Of a stretch of 64,000 nt of DNA, positions 47,375-59,169 are shown piece after piece. The DNA lies in contig HG738137.1 in the NCBI GenBank assembly GCA_000499405.2, forward strand, positions 8,879,609 through 8,943,608, read 5' to 3'. How positions within the stretch are numbered: the first letter of the stretch is position 1; every line of letters starts with the position of its first letter. The notes beneath the pieces are model-generated. The model saw nothing but the letters and a program-made list of their open reading frames with translations, was not told the DNA's origin and searched no databases. Both the position numbers and the translations under genes were made by a program. The DNA is from Onchocerca volvulus. Its lineage: Eukaryota > Nematoda > Chromadorea > Rhabditida > Onchocercidae.

Positions 47375-48486
47375 GTTAATGATGAATTCAAACGTCAATC
47401 GAATTGGGAATTGCAATCTCTTAAATTGAAATGGCATATCCGTTGGAATCATAGGAATGCGAGGAACAAGGACATCTTCACCTTTGAAAGATCCTGTCAA
47501 GATTGCCTTTAAGACATTTTTTATTAATTTTTTTACTAGAAGCCGCATGCCGTTGCAAAGTTTTAGCTGGTTGATATTTCGCAATATGATAATTAGCAGA
47601 CTATTCTAGTAGATCGATTAATTCAAAAGTTCTTTTGGATAGTTAATGGCTTCGCATGCTTCTACAGTAGTGTCGAAGAACTTGTATGGGACTGCCTCGC
47701 TTTGAATGTTAGACTGAATAATAATGTGAAATTCGTCGAATGTCTGTTCTTGGCTGCAAGAATAGTTCATTCACACAGTCAATCGTGATTCTCATATTTG
47801 GTTTGAGTATCGAGAAATACTTTTTCACCAATTCTTCTTTTGACATTACTAAATTGCGAAGTTTGAGGCAATGAAATTTGTCCTGAAGTCAGATCAATCG
47901 ACACCTTTCCGTTCCCGATTTCCAGCAATTAATATGAGAATATCTCAGTTGAATGATCGTTTTGCGACTGGACATGCATATTTGTCGTTAATTCTAATGT
48001 CTTTACGTATCGCCACAAAGTAGAGGAATTGCAGATAATATTTGCATATCTTACAAGCAATATTAATGCTTTCCCAGATGGTCTAGTATTTCTACGCAAA
48101 TCTTGCAATGATCGATCAAAAACCTCGACCGATTTTTTGTGCATCATTGTACTTCATACCAAATAATAAGTTTTGCATTTTTGCAATACTTTGCCCATGC
48201 CCGATGTTTTGGAATTGTTGCATGTAGGAATTCCAATCAATTGGATGCTCAACAGCAATTTCAAAGCGGAATGAGCAATTCTTCCACCTGATAGCAATGT
48301 TGCAGCTATTCCGGACGATGCAAGTGCTAAGGCTATGCCATTTTGGATCGAATTGTTGCCAGAATTAATCTAATTAGGAACATTTCACCCGTACCTCCTG
48401 ACGCATCCGAAAAAAAGATTTCTTCAACTCCTTTATTGACAGTTTGCATTATTTGATGCAATTGTACGAAGCAGCAGCAGATAGAT
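47375..48486 (-). pseudogene. Decayed Helitron Pif1-like helicase domain
   Basis: Read on the minus strand, in shifting frames: DASGGTGEMFLIRLILATI (Walker A, with the expected GKT replaced by GEM), ALALASSGIAATLLSGGRIA, GIPTCN, MMHKKSVEVFDRSLQDLRRN, a YPKELLN piece, then LCNGMRLLVKKL...PRIPMIPTDMPFQFKRLQFP. This is the order of a Pif1-type Helitron helicase. The altered Walker A and the shifts would abolish activity. It is joined tail-to-tail with the Rep fragment and cut at the Walker A region by LTR 3. Confidence 0.8.
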
Positions 48487-48996
48487 TGTCGTGGAAATTT
48501 TTTCTGAGTAGTAGTGAATGATGTCCAATAATAGTCAAATTATCACCAGAGTGTGTGTATTGAGTTGTACTGAATTGAGTTGCGTTGAATTCACGTTGGG
48601 TTGATTTGAATTGATACGGAGCACCTCAAACTTGGGTAATTAAACCTTTATTTAAAGAAATAATACGCGCTAGACATATTATAACTTGATAACGACAATG
48701 TAACAAAAAAAAAACACACAAAAAAAATGAAGGATGAAAAGTTTATAAGAGAATTATGGAATTGAATTCAAAAACTATAAACCGCGTAAAGATGATTGGA
48801 AAATCGCCAAATAATAATTATTAACGGATACAGATTACAATAGTGATGGATCGTTACGAACCACACCCGTCTTAAGACTAATCAGGAAATTTGAAAGGGA
48901 AAAAGATTATTGAGTTGAAATCGAAACTAGAGATAAAAATTTACAGATGATAAAGAAATTTGAATTTAAGATCACATATTATCGGAGTTTCCGACA
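48487..48996 (-). mobile_element. LTR 3 (510 bp), SL1-bearing family
   Basis: Ends are TGTCGTGGAAAT...GTTTCCGACA. It aligns with LTR 2 through U3 (for example the AAAAGTTTATAAGARAATTAT and CCGACA words). An exact SL1 at 48625-48646 follows AATAAA (minus strand, 48647-48652). The flanks differ: TAGAT on the left (Pif1) and GCTAT on the right (Rep), so there is no target duplication. That implies recombination between LTRs at two sites. Confidence 0.7.
48625..48646 (-). promoter_or_regulatory. Exact 22-nt SL1 spliced leader inside LTR 3
   Basis: All 22 bases of SL1 are present on the minus strand, followed by GGTGCTCCG. The R-U5 sequence after it differs from that of LTR 2, yet SL1 is unchanged. 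Confidence 0.9.
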
Positions 48997-49642
48997 GCTA
49001 TTTCGATATCACCATTCCACATGTGTATTGCTAATTTACCGCCATCTTCCGCTGATCTTCTGTATGAAGGATATCCATCGTTTCCTGTAATTGTGCTGGA
49101 TATTAATGCTCGAGGATATCGCTTAGAGCATTTTCCGTCTATCATGCATGGTAATTTTGAATTATGTGTACCGCAAGGTCCGTGTATCATATTTTTCGTC
49201 ACAATTCCATACAAATCCTTATCGACGTCGGGATCGGGTATTTCAGCGCATGTTACATCGTCTATTTCATTTGAAGTGATTTTGTCATAAAGCCAGATTA
49301 GTATATGTGCATGTGGCAGTCCTCTCTTTTGCCATGCCACTAAGTTCATCCAGCAACGCATAGACCCAAATACTTCATGTTTTATCATGAAATCCATTAG
49401 CAATTTCAGCTTCTGTCTGAAAAGACATGCTGTGATTTCATGTCTATCCATCGGCGATTGCCCAGGAAGTAGGAGGTTTTGTATATCGTCCCAAGCTGGA
49501 TTGTATGCGAATGTAATGAATAGATCTGGACGCCCCTATTGGCGAACATATGCATTTGCATCTTGAGCATATTCATGCATATGACGTGTATTGCCTGCAC
49601 ATGAAGACGGCAAAATCGTTAATCTTCCAATGTTAGTTGTAT
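48997..49642 (-). pseudogene. Helitron Rep region, arm B inner part
   Basis: The mirror of arm A at about 30250-30900, close to identical, carrying PHAHILIWL and the CAEIPDPDVDKDLYGIV segment. It is cut at GDIE by LTR 3 before the Rep tyrosines. A single undetermined base at 49643 ends it. Confidence 0.8.
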
Positions 49643-49643
49643 N

Positions 49644-50240
49644 ACCATTCCAGTGAGTACATCCAGTAGCGTACAGACCGTTTTGCCATGAAATTCATCA
49701 GCGATTTCAGCTTCTGTCTGAAAACACGTGCTGTGATGTCATGCCTATCCATCGTCGATTGCCTAGGAAGTAAGAGATTTTGCTTATCATCCCAAGCTGG
49801 ATTGCACATGAATGTAATGAGTAGATCTGGACGCCCGTATTGGCGAACATATGGAATTGCATCTTGAGCGTATTCACCTGCATATGAAGATGGCAAAATC
49901 GCTAGTCTTCCAATGTTAGTTGTATTACCGTCGTTTACAACTGCATCCCGCAAATGAATATATTCTTCAGAGCGAAGCTTGGTCTGATTCAAACGGATGA
50001 ATATCAAACGTTCTGTTTCGATTTTTGCATACGCATCTATGATATCTTGGTGAAACAACTGACGGCATTTCAAAATGTGATTGTCTTCATTCTCTCGAAT
50101 CATTAATCGATATAAATAATAATTCATTGCGCTGCATTTCTTATTTGTTTCTTCGCCACTTATTGGATTTGTCATCTTAATATTGAAGTGATATCCATTG
50201 GTACCATCCCAAAAAATGATTGGATATTAAAGAGCATCGT
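49644..50240 (-). pseudogene. Diverged Helitron Rep segment, partly duplicating its neighbour
   Basis: A frame of about 175 codons (NPISGEETNKKCSAMNYYLY...) corresponds to arm A 30020-30560 but differs at many residues (LFHQDIIDAYAK against LFHQYIVDMYAK). Its last 90 codons overlap in content with the segment across the N. It therefore comes from another copy, or from an assembly join. Confidence 0.7.
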
Positions 50241-50249
50241 AGAATCGGT

Positions 50250-51240
50250 GAATTTCTGCAATTTTCATCAATAAATCGTTTTTCTGTTGAAAATAATATC
50301 TCTAGGTTCGAATTGATCTCCGACAATAACAATTGCCACTTCGTCTATAGTTGGAGCATTGAATCTTCGCACGTGTTCTCCAGCAGGTGTTTTGTCAGCA
50401 TGAATAACAATGCTTGTGTGTATCACATGTCATCATATCAATTGCTGTTTTGAACAAACGCACTAAACTGTTTTTCTCGTGAAAAAGCTGTTGCAGTTGA
50501 GAAAACAATGGATCTTTCTATGTTGATATGAATTCCGCAACACGCATTCAATCCATCATTGTAATCACCAATGAAATACATTTGTAAGAATTTATGCTGA
50601 CCATCTGGCAACGGAAGAAAGGAACCGGCTTTATGATAAATTTGCCCTTTCACTTTGAAAGTTGGCATGAAATGTGTCGTTACGATTTCTGCTCCGAACG
50701 ATGTCATTTGGAACAGGAGTTGTATTTTCTGATTTTAGACAGGGAACGTTTTGATTCGGCAGTATATCTGGCAAGCAAAGTTTTCAATGGCTCTGGCGGT
50801 TCTTTCAGTTGAGGTAGCTTAATTTTTCCAGCAGCGCAACACATTCCTTTTGCTTCTCCTTTGAATTTCAGAGCCTTGCAATAAGGGCATACTTCATTCA
50901 TAGTGCTAATGAGAATATGCGAACTGAAACTAAAATTATCAGCTGGGTTGTACCGGAATAAAAAGCGATTAAAATCACGTGTTGGCTGTGCACAGAGTCC
51001 CGTTCGACGTTGATTTTCTCTTTTTTGTTGACGTCTTTCAGCCACTCTCAGCCTATCACTTTCATTCTGTTGAAAAGAAAGCAAACCTGAAACTGCCGAA
51101 GAAGATCGATGAACGAAAGATCGAAAATCGAAGAACGCATCCGCGCATCCTCAAGTTTGGCTACACGTCGCTGTGGTCGCGTTTGAAAATAAGTTTTTGC
51201 ATGAAACTTCTCCATTAAATTTCAGAGCTTTGCAATAAGA
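50250..51240 (-). pseudogene. Helitron N-terminal/Rep start, arm B
   Basis: Mirror of arm A 28950-29940 (p pairs with 80188-p). The frames 50438-50707 and 50704-51084 are almost identical to their arm A counterparts and share the same frame breaks, so the damage preceded the duplication or was spread by gene conversion. Confidence 0.85.
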
Positions 51241-51289
51241 GCAATCTTCAATTATTGTGTCGATGAGAACTTGAGAAACTTTGCTTATA

Positions 51290-52740
51290 TTTTTTACCGA
51301 AACAAAATATGAATATAATGCTTTTTTTCTATTTGTTGCCAGTTCTAGATACTTTTAGTTAATCCTGAACCTATAAACTATAGATATACACAAAAAATGT
51401 TTTATATACACAAAAACCAAACAAAGTTCTTTGTTGGTTATGATGATAGCTGTTTTTATTTGTTTACTTTCTTACTGAAACAGTCTACATCAGTAAATTC
51501 AGACTCAAACTATAATCATAAATATGCATAATTTTGTTAATATTTGCGCATTTTAGTTAATGTTTAATTTTTTAGGTTTAGCATTGCTTGAGAAATTTGT
51601 TTGAAAAATTAACTAAATGTATCATAAATTTCAGAACTTAAAGAAAGAAAGAATGTATTTTACAAATGATAAATCAGGAAACATTAGGAATGGTTTTATT
51701 AGTTTTTACATTTCTAAGCAGTCAATAATTTGCGGTGCCATTTGCATGCTACTGAATTTATTTGTCGTAATTTTTGATTTTCAGCGAATTTTCTGTAAAA
51801 TTTCAACTGGCTCCTTTAATTCTGTGTATAAAGTTTTTTTTTTCTCAGAACTTAAATCGATATTGTATAGAAATGTTTTTGGAATTTAGGAAATAAAAAT
51901 GTTCTGTATTTCATTTAAACCCTAAATACTGTAAAGCTTTTTCTTTTTCGGAAGCTTAATTGATATTCTGAAAAATTTTTACAAAATTGCTTTTTTTTTT
52001 CGCAAGTTATTGAAATTTAGAAAATTAAAATAGCGCAAAATAAACTATTACAGCTTCTAGAGGATTATATATATAAAGTAAGCATATCAATATAAAAGTG
52101 ATAGCCTATTCGAATACAAGGTTATGTCAAAATTTGAAAACAATCGGTGGAGAACTTGCGAAGTTCCGTCCGCGCAGTCTTATGATTCCAATGGATACGC
52201 CATTTCAATTTAAGAGATTGCAATTCCCAATTCGATAAACGTTTGCATTCACGGCCAACAGAGCTCAGAGGTCAATCCTTAGAATTGTGCGGTTTAGATC
52301 AATGCGTAAAATTCACGAAAAGAGGCAATTCAAGACACAATTTAATATTAGAAGTCAGAAAGATAATCCTTAAATTGCTTGAATGAAACATTTGATTATA
52401 CAATATCATGACCTCGACATTTGTGCGACGCAACTACATTCCCCACAAATCAAAAAATAATCGAATTACATTTCTACCAGAGCAAAAAATGAACGAAAAG
52501 TTTGAATTGCTCGCCTTATTAATTTGAAAACATTTGTCTATTCGAATGCAACTCATATGAAAATTTCAAATCAATCGATGAGTATTTAAAGACATGCGCG
52601 TATTCGAATGCAACGTCGTGTCAAAATTTCAAAGCAATAGGTTAAGGACTTTTCGATATCTAAGATTTTGAATATAGATAATGTGCGTGTTTAAGAACTT
52701 TCGGAAGTTGAAGATTTTGAACAAGCGAACATTAATATTT
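51290..52740. mobile_element. Arm B noncoding part and Pif1 end remnant
   Basis: Mirrors arm A 27156-28900. The plus strand at 52180-52330 carries the Pif1 C-terminal remnant (IPMDTPFQFKRLQFPIR-like). The remainder is AT-rich and noncoding. Confidence 0.6.
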
Positions 52741-52751
52741 CTAATTATGTA

Positions 52752-52836
52752 AATTAGCTGGAACCGGACACACGAACTTGTTCGGCCCAACATGGACAGT
52801 TGGATTGGCCACGCGGAGCATGGCCAAGCCAGCTAG
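52752..52836 (+). mobile_element. Helitron terminal double hairpin (arm B)
   Basis: Counterpart of 27073-27155, with about a quarter of positions changed. The inner hairpin is degraded, while the outer GGCCACGCGGAGCATGGCC stem and final CCAGCTAG are kept. It is followed by T. The next 150 bp match 35863-36010, which continues without any Helitron and so marks the exact end. Confidence 0.7.
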
Positions 52837-53840
52837 TATTATTATAAATCTTTATATTGCTCTTGGATACTCATTTAACACATGGTCTACACGTGGGCTT
52901 TATGTATTGTTTTTTATAATGAAACTTGAAATGGTTTTCAATATTAAAAACATACTCATTTGTTTCTCTTCTTTTGATTACTCTCTCAGTTCTGAGTAGA
53001 TAAGACATTTTTTTTTTCGGTTCTTGTTATTAAATTGGAACAGAAATATTGACAACAAAAAATATTTTTATTTATTTTATTTCTATTACATATTTTTATT
53101 ATTTCGTTATTTCTGTTACTTTCTATTTTTTTTATTTATCACATTATAACATTGATCGTATCAAATGTATAAGCATTCTGATAATCTTGATAATAATTTT
53201 CATATTCCGCTTTTTTATTCTCAAAAATAAGTGCTAGTATCCATATTTCCCATAAAAATATCCAAGAGTACTAGGACTTCCAATGAGCAAAAATAGGTTT
53301 TTCAGTCGCTACACAATCAAAAAGTGGGATTTTTATTTTTATTTATAATGCATCTTTTCGATGAACAACTGAGGAGCTTTCATTTTGTGCTTAAATTAAA
53401 ATTTGGTTATATATGCTACTTACCGACATTTTAAGCCTATTTTTTCGAAAAAAAAAAAAAAAAAAAACGATTTGAAAAGTGAGCAACAAATTAATTAGAA
53501 GAAAAAATTTCAAACTGGATACGAAATCTTACCTTTGACAAATCATCTCTCGCTTTTTCCGAATACTTATCAGGTTCTTTTTTGTTCTTTACATCTTATT
53601 TTTTTCTGAGAAAATCTTAAACTTCAAAATTATTCAAAGATTCGTGCAAAGCTATGGAAAATTAAAATAAAATTTAAATAAAAACAATTACATTTGACTG
53701 TCCGCCACCAATATATTTCCAAAATTTGATGTGAAATTTGAACAAATGTTTCTAGTTTTAAATTTTACTTTAATGGAACAAAATGAAAGATTATTCTTTC
53801 AGGAAATCCTTATTGAAGATGTTAAGAAGAAAAAATTAGA
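52837..53840. other. Intergenic DNA with a copy of the 35.9-kb repeat
   Basis: 52837-52995 is homologous to 35863-36010. The rest is AT-rich, with an A run at 53448-53466 and no gene. Confidence 0.5.
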
Positions 53841-53842
53841 CG

Positions 53843-53955
53843 AATATGCAAACAAAACATTGATTACTCAGAAGCAAGAAATACTCAAAATTTAAATTTA
53901 ATTTTAATTTTGAGTATTTCATGCTTTTGAGCAATCAGTGCTTTGTTTGCATATT
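53843..53955. repeat. 50-nt-arm inverted repeat (fold-back)
   Basis: Arms 53843-53892 and 53906-53955 pair with about 45 of 50 matches around a 13-nt AT loop. It could be a small fold-back element or a hairpin RNA precursor. No target duplication is obvious. Confidence 0.75.
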
Positions 53956-54122
53956 TATATTAAAATTGTTTTAATAAAAATGACACATGTGACGTGATAT
54001 TTCCATTTTGCATAATGGTCGTAGTCGTGCGGGACATTAATTCGATGGATTATATTTATTTTAGATAACGAATGAAACAAAGTGTATCACAATAAAGTTG
54101 TTTTTCAAAGTAGCTATCAGCA

Positions 54123-54347
54123 ATGGAATCTCCTAAATATCTACACAACTATTTCATCGAAATATCAGGAAAGAATACTGGAATCAAAATAAGAAGCTTA
54201 CTGAAAGCTAACAAATTATTCCAACAGTGGAAATTATATGATATGATCGCGACTGCTTTTTTATCAGTTATACGTCCTTTCTTTCATTCTTTACATCATT
54301 ATTTGCATGGAAAGGCACATCATATCTGCAATGTTTTATTAAAATAA
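54123..54347 (+). CDS. Short open frame, 74 codons, uncertain
   Basis: MESPKYLHNYFIEISGKNTG... has more mixed codon content than nearby frames and an ATG 3 bp after AGCA. There are no recognisable domain and no phased splice partner. It may be spurious. Confidence 0.2.
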   Translation: MESPKYLHNYFIEISGKNTGIKIRSLLKANKLFQQWKLYDMIATAFLSVIRPFFHSLHHYLHGKAHHICNVLLK

Positions 54348-54601
54348 ATGGATTTTAGATTTCAAATATGAAATTCATTTCATGAAGAATATCAAAATTT
54401 CTAATTTTTTAATCTGGAAATTCGTCACAGAAAGTTGCAAAAATTAAAACTTCTTATTTGAAAAATGAAAGAGGACGCTAGATATCTCACAGAAGAAAAA
54501 ATTAATATTCTTAAAGTCGAAACGACAACAGCTGCAATAACGCAGCAGTGGATGTTGTGACTTGAGTATTTTATAAAATAGATCTAATAAATTAATAAAA
54601 C

Positions 54602-56368
54602 TTACAAAAAACAGTGCAGCTTATCAAGTTTGCGGAAAAGCAAATCATATTGTTCATTAAATTGTTGTTCATTATCACTATAAAAGAAATTATAAACGAT
54701 TAATAATATTCTGATTGTAATGATTCTGTCATTTGAAAAAAAAAAAGAGTAACCTGCAAGTGAACAAATTTGGGGTCTGCATTTTATGTAATTTGACATG
54801 AAATGCAGTCAAATTTTCCATTTCTTCTCTTGCTTTCCGCATCATTTTCAATTTTTCCTCACCCACTGAAAAAAAAGGCAACAAAAATCAAAAGCATGCC
54901 AAATAGTAATATCATTTATCTTCTTGTTTTGATTTCTAATTATAATAAACTTACAAATGTTAGTCATACGAGAAAACTAAAAACAGTGATAAATATCTCT
55001 ATCGCTATTTTTATAACAATTTAATAGGTAGATCCAATCTTTTGTCACAAATGCTAGTTTCATAAAACAGAGCATAAATTTTAAATCTTGGGGAAAAAAA
55101 AAAGCATTTTTCAATGTCATTCTTTCGACAAAAATTCCCTTACAATAAACTATAATATAATGGTTAAATTCATGTTTTTCTGAATCAAAAACATCGAAAT
55201 TTCGTGAAGTAAAGTAATTTGTGCTCGATTTATTTCCAATTTCGACATATCATCTGTCAAACATCCCACTAAATAGTAAATATATTAAACCTACAAGCAC
55301 ACATTCTTCCCGATCGAAAATCATCCACTAGAGCAGTAAGCGATTGTTCTAGAGCTTCAATTTCAGCTGCATTATCAGGCTCTAGATCCATTTGATCCAG
55401 ACCATTTATCATATTACCAGTTTTTCTAGACGTATCACTGGTTTCATCATATATTTTTTGATCGGTTTTACTTATTTCATCAAGAGGTAATGTTGTTACA
55501 GCAGTCATCATTTCGTACCATTCATCTTGAATAAAATAATACAATAATTGTCAGTTTAAGCAATCCTAACAGTTAAGAATGCAGCAGTGACTGGTATTCG
55601 TAATCAATAGAGAAATCATATATGCTAAAGAGTACACTACGTTTAGCTTGCATAAACTTATGAAAGATTTTGATAATTGAAATCTTAGTAAAAATAATCA
55701 AAATTAAAAAAGCAACTGAACATAACAAATAAACCATTTGCTCTATGATTATTCGTTTTGGTGTAAATGGTATAAATAGAAAATATTGATGAGAAAGAGA
55801 ATATTCAAAGAAATGTAGGAATTTATGAAAATGTAAGTAAACAAAGTTAATAATTGATTATGCTAAAGATTTATTATATATGTCTCCTCATATTGCAAAA
55901 ATCCAATTGAAAAAAAGCCGTGTAATCTCATCAACAGCAGTACACAAGATTATCTCACATTGGAACAATAAGAATAAGTCATCAGTTAAAATTCTCGTTA
56001 CTCATGTTTCATATATTATGTCGAGAATATATTGCAATTGTTGTTTTTGGATTAAATGATTAAATCTAAGACTAAACGTTACATAATTAATAAGAAATAA
56101 ATTTAAAATTAAAGCATGCATACTTCCAGTATTTAAATTTCCAGAAAAAAAAAATTCATCAACTGCAATTTATGTCAATTTTGAAGTGAAATAATAATCT
56201 TAAAACCAAACAGCATAGAAGAACAAATGTATGCACAGCAACTTACCATGTTTGTCGTTCTCATTGATACCACCCGCATTTTCTTCTTTAGATAATAGCT
56301 GCAATATATTTGGACGAGAAAATCTTCTATCGTTTTTGTCATCGTTACCATCTATAGAATCATTTTTT
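54602..56368 (-). CDS. CCDC28-like coiled-coil protein (3' four exons)
   Basis: Exons on the minus strand: 56247-56368, 55295-55525, 54754-54865 and 54602-54677 with stop TAA. All junctions keep phase (g|at, t|tg, ag|t); donors include GTAAGT and GTAGGT, and one weaker GTTACT. The product contains EIEALEQSLTALVDDFRSGR, then a charged helical stretch (KMMRKAREEMENLTAFHVKL) and a C-terminal YDLLFRKLDKLH. The order and spacing resemble the conserved C-terminal domain of CCDC28 proteins (their LLSLLDDFHSGKLQAFG motif). Human CCDC28B is linked to ciliary and TORC2 functions; nothing here shows the role in this organism. The first exon upstream of 56368 was not found, so the N-terminus is missing from my model. 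Confidence 0.65.
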
Positions 56369-58000
56369 CTGTAAATATATCGTTCGAGAATGAGAGCAAA
56401 ATATAATTAGAAAAGATTTATTTAAAATTGCTAGTTTGGCAGAAATATCTCTTAAATAATTGAAATATGGAATTCGAATTAACTGTCACTATATATAAAA
56501 GTTTGAAAATGGATAAGAAAATTCCATAAATCATTTAATATCTTCTTATTTATTGTAAAAAAATAATCTAAAAATGATGTAAAACAAAATTATTATAATA
56601 CAATACTTTGGTGTAAATGAAACTGAAATTTTCGATAATCGATGCATTCTTCATCCTTCATCAATTCATTCAATTCGCAAAAAATTTGTTTCGATTCACT
56701 CTTTCAATGATATTAAATGTAACATAATGCGAATGCTGAAAATATCGATGATATATGCACAATTTAGATGAACAATAGGTTCATTTTTCAAATTTCTGCG
56801 AAAAAAAAAGTTGATATAAGTCTGCTACAATTAATTTACATAATTAACATTTCCACTGATTTTCTTGTTTAGAATAATCTGCAAAAAATTGAAATAAATT
56901 TTCTTCCTACTTGACATAGTTGAAATAATTTCAAGTATTAAAGGAAAACTTATTTTTTTTCTATTTTTGGGCATTCATGAAGGAAATTTTTTTTCTTTAT
57001 TTATATATTTAATAATGAATTGCGCTTAGTCATTACTTATTTATGGATATGATATACTTACTAGAAATGTCATTTCTGTTATGTTTAGCTTGGGCTTATT
57101 AGATTAAAATGATGTATTTTTCTTGTACCATAAACTGAATCAGCGAAGTATTTAAAAAATACTCAGTACATTTTCTGTGTAAATAAAATTTAAGATACAA
57201 AAGTATTGTCCAGTAGACTTATTTTCCCACTTGTTACCCTATTTCTCATTCCATCAATTATTGTTAAAATTTCTTATTTTCATCGCAATTCATTTTTCAT
57301 TATTAAAAATTTTATAAATCTTTTAGACCGTAGCTAACATCGTATTAACAACAATATACGGAGAAATATTGCAATCATAATCTATTTGGTGATAATTAAA
57401 AATGAACATGATGGTAATAATAATTATTTTATTAAACTTTTTTCCAATTCCATCTAATTTATGTTTAATTAATCGAAACTACGAGTCAAATAGATATTCA
57501 TCGTTTAAAATTAAATTGACATTCATATTTGCTTTTATATTGCATAACATTTATGTGTGATTTGTTATCTTTTCATAGTTTTTCATTTGAATCTCAGAGT
57601 TCAAATCCTTCCTTTCTTGGCATAAACCATATGTCACTCTCAAGCAAATGGCAGTTAGCAACAAAAAGTTTGGCGTGTAGCAAAATCACATTTGCATGAA
57701 GTTAGTTATGCATAATTTTTCATAAATTTAAGTAAGACGTAAAACTTAGAGCTTCTGCGAGATTTTCATGAATAGATTTGTGCTTCACTTACATGAAATT
57801 AAGAAAGGTAGTACGCTGAGAATAAGAGATGGAGGATAAGTTACCGACACAAACAACCTATAACCCTAAATACAACCATACGTTAAACTATTCCAATCAA
57901 AACTTAACCAACAATAAATACTTAGCAAGTCGTACCTGAATAACAGCAAACTACATGCATTCTCTATTCGTCTAATGCAGTTGTATTTGGAATCTCATCG
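56369..58000. other. Upstream intron or intergenic DNA of the CCDC28-like gene
   Basis: AT-rich sequence. I found no exon joining 56368 in phase and no repeat worth naming. Confidence 0.4.
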
Positions 58001-58004
58001 ATCT

Positions 58005-58154
58005 CTAATGAATCCATGAAACTAACAATATTTTCTGCATTGTAATCTCTGCAAAACTCTCATCGAAGTACATTGGTTTTTGGATATTTCTCCCTTTTTC
58101 ATTTTCGAATTTTAGCAGTCTTTGTATTTCAGGCTTCATCATGCTATCTCTCAT
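58005..58154 (-). CDS. Short open frame, 49 codons, uncertain
   Basis: Begins MRDSMMKPEIQRLLKFENEK and has balanced codon use. The overlapping next frame (NIVSFMDSLEIDEIPNTTAL, near 57965-58030) is also coding-like, with a TTTTGCAG between them, so this may be part of a spliced or decayed gene. It could be a 5' exon of the CCDC28-like gene, but no in-phase link was found. Confidence 0.25.
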   Translation of the reverse strand: MRDSMMKPEIQRLLKFENEKGRNIQKPMYFDESFAEITMQKILLVSWIH

Positions 58155-58750
58155 TTAATGAAATTCATTTATCTTAATGTATTTCATTTTACAAACTAAG
58201 TACTTGATTTTAATTGAAATATAAGGCGATGAAAAATTAAAAATTGTTGATTTTACATGAAAGACGTGAGAAATTTTTTGTGTTTAGATTTGTAAAGAAA
58301 GAATTAGAAACTAAATTATTTTAAAATATAGAATAAATTTAATTGAAAGAAAAAAAATAAAACTAAATTTACTAATGAAAATTCAACTTTATTTACACAT
58401 ATAATCATGGCATTATATGATATTCCAGATTAATTGGTGTATTAAATTTTTCATGAAAGATTGTAAAAAGAAGTGGAAATTAAATTACTTTAAAATTTGG
58501 AATGAATTTGTTTAGAAAAAATCTGAATTTAAAAAAGTCTAAATTTTTTTTTCTAAATTTAATGACCTAAATTTTTAAAAATTTATATTGTTTACTTATA
58601 TAAGCACGATACTTTAATTAATACTTTCCAATTACGAGTTCGATTATTTGTTAAATCATTTCTTATAAATTTTTTAATCTTTTTATGAGGAAAAACATAT
58701 TAAAACAGAGGATTAAACCTTCTTAATAATATGTTTCTCTCCAGTTACAT

Positions 58751-59164
58751 TCAAACTTGAGAGTAATAGACAAGTTTCCAAGATTTTCTTAGAAGTGGCG
58801 GATTTATTTCGAAATCCCGATAATGCGACACTTGCGATCGACAGTTCAACTCAAAGTTTGCAAACTGCTCAAGTCGGTCATCTTTGCTACTTTTTTAAAA
58901 TGACATAAACAAATAATGCATCATTATGATCAACCAATTCATCCATATTCATTAACGAATTGCAACCTGCCTTATCTTTCGTAAAATTAATGATTGAAAG
59001 AGCAAAATTTTATATATTTATAAATTCGATTTTAAATAATATTCGTAACATACTAATATTTAGTAGCAAGAAAAACGCTAGCTTCGGGTTTTTTAAGTGT
59101 TCGTCGGATAAATTCTGAACAGCAACTGTCAAGTTTTCATCAGAATATTCAGCATATACTGTTT
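58751..59164 (-). CDS. Two 3'-terminal exons of an unrecognised gene
   Basis: Exon 59077-59164 (TVYAEYSDENLTVAVQNLSD...) follows a TTTCAG acceptor. Exon 58751-58889 (DDRLEQFANFELNCRSQVSH...) ends at TGA. The phases agree (GC|T) if the donor is GTTTTTC and the acceptor AAAAAAG; both sites are weak. The family is not recognised, and upstream exons were not found. Confidence 0.35.
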
Positions 59165-59169
59165 CTGAA

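Larger units (their letters stand above)
27073..52836. mobile_element. Composite Helitron block with mirrored termini, 25.8 kb
   Basis: The left edge (CTAGCTGG..., minus-strand sense) and the right edge (...CCAGCTAG, plus-strand sense) are the same Helitron 3' terminus in opposite orientation, each followed outward by T. Inside lie at least four broken Helitron copies, three LTRs, a viral insert and about 10 kb of other DNA. The sequence following the right edge is homologous to DNA at 35863-36010. This is a nested, rearranged cluster, not one transposition-competent element. Confidence 0.6.

Noticed and set aside
52829..52842. CRESS-virus nonanucleotide origin (CTAGTATTATTA resembles TAGTATTAC)
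   Set aside because: It lies at the Helitron end, not in the viral insert, lacks the final C and is not at the top of a viral stem.
57590..57620. tRNA-like B-box (GAGTTCAAATCC)
   Set aside because: No matching A-box, acceptor stem or anticodon arm could be folded around it.
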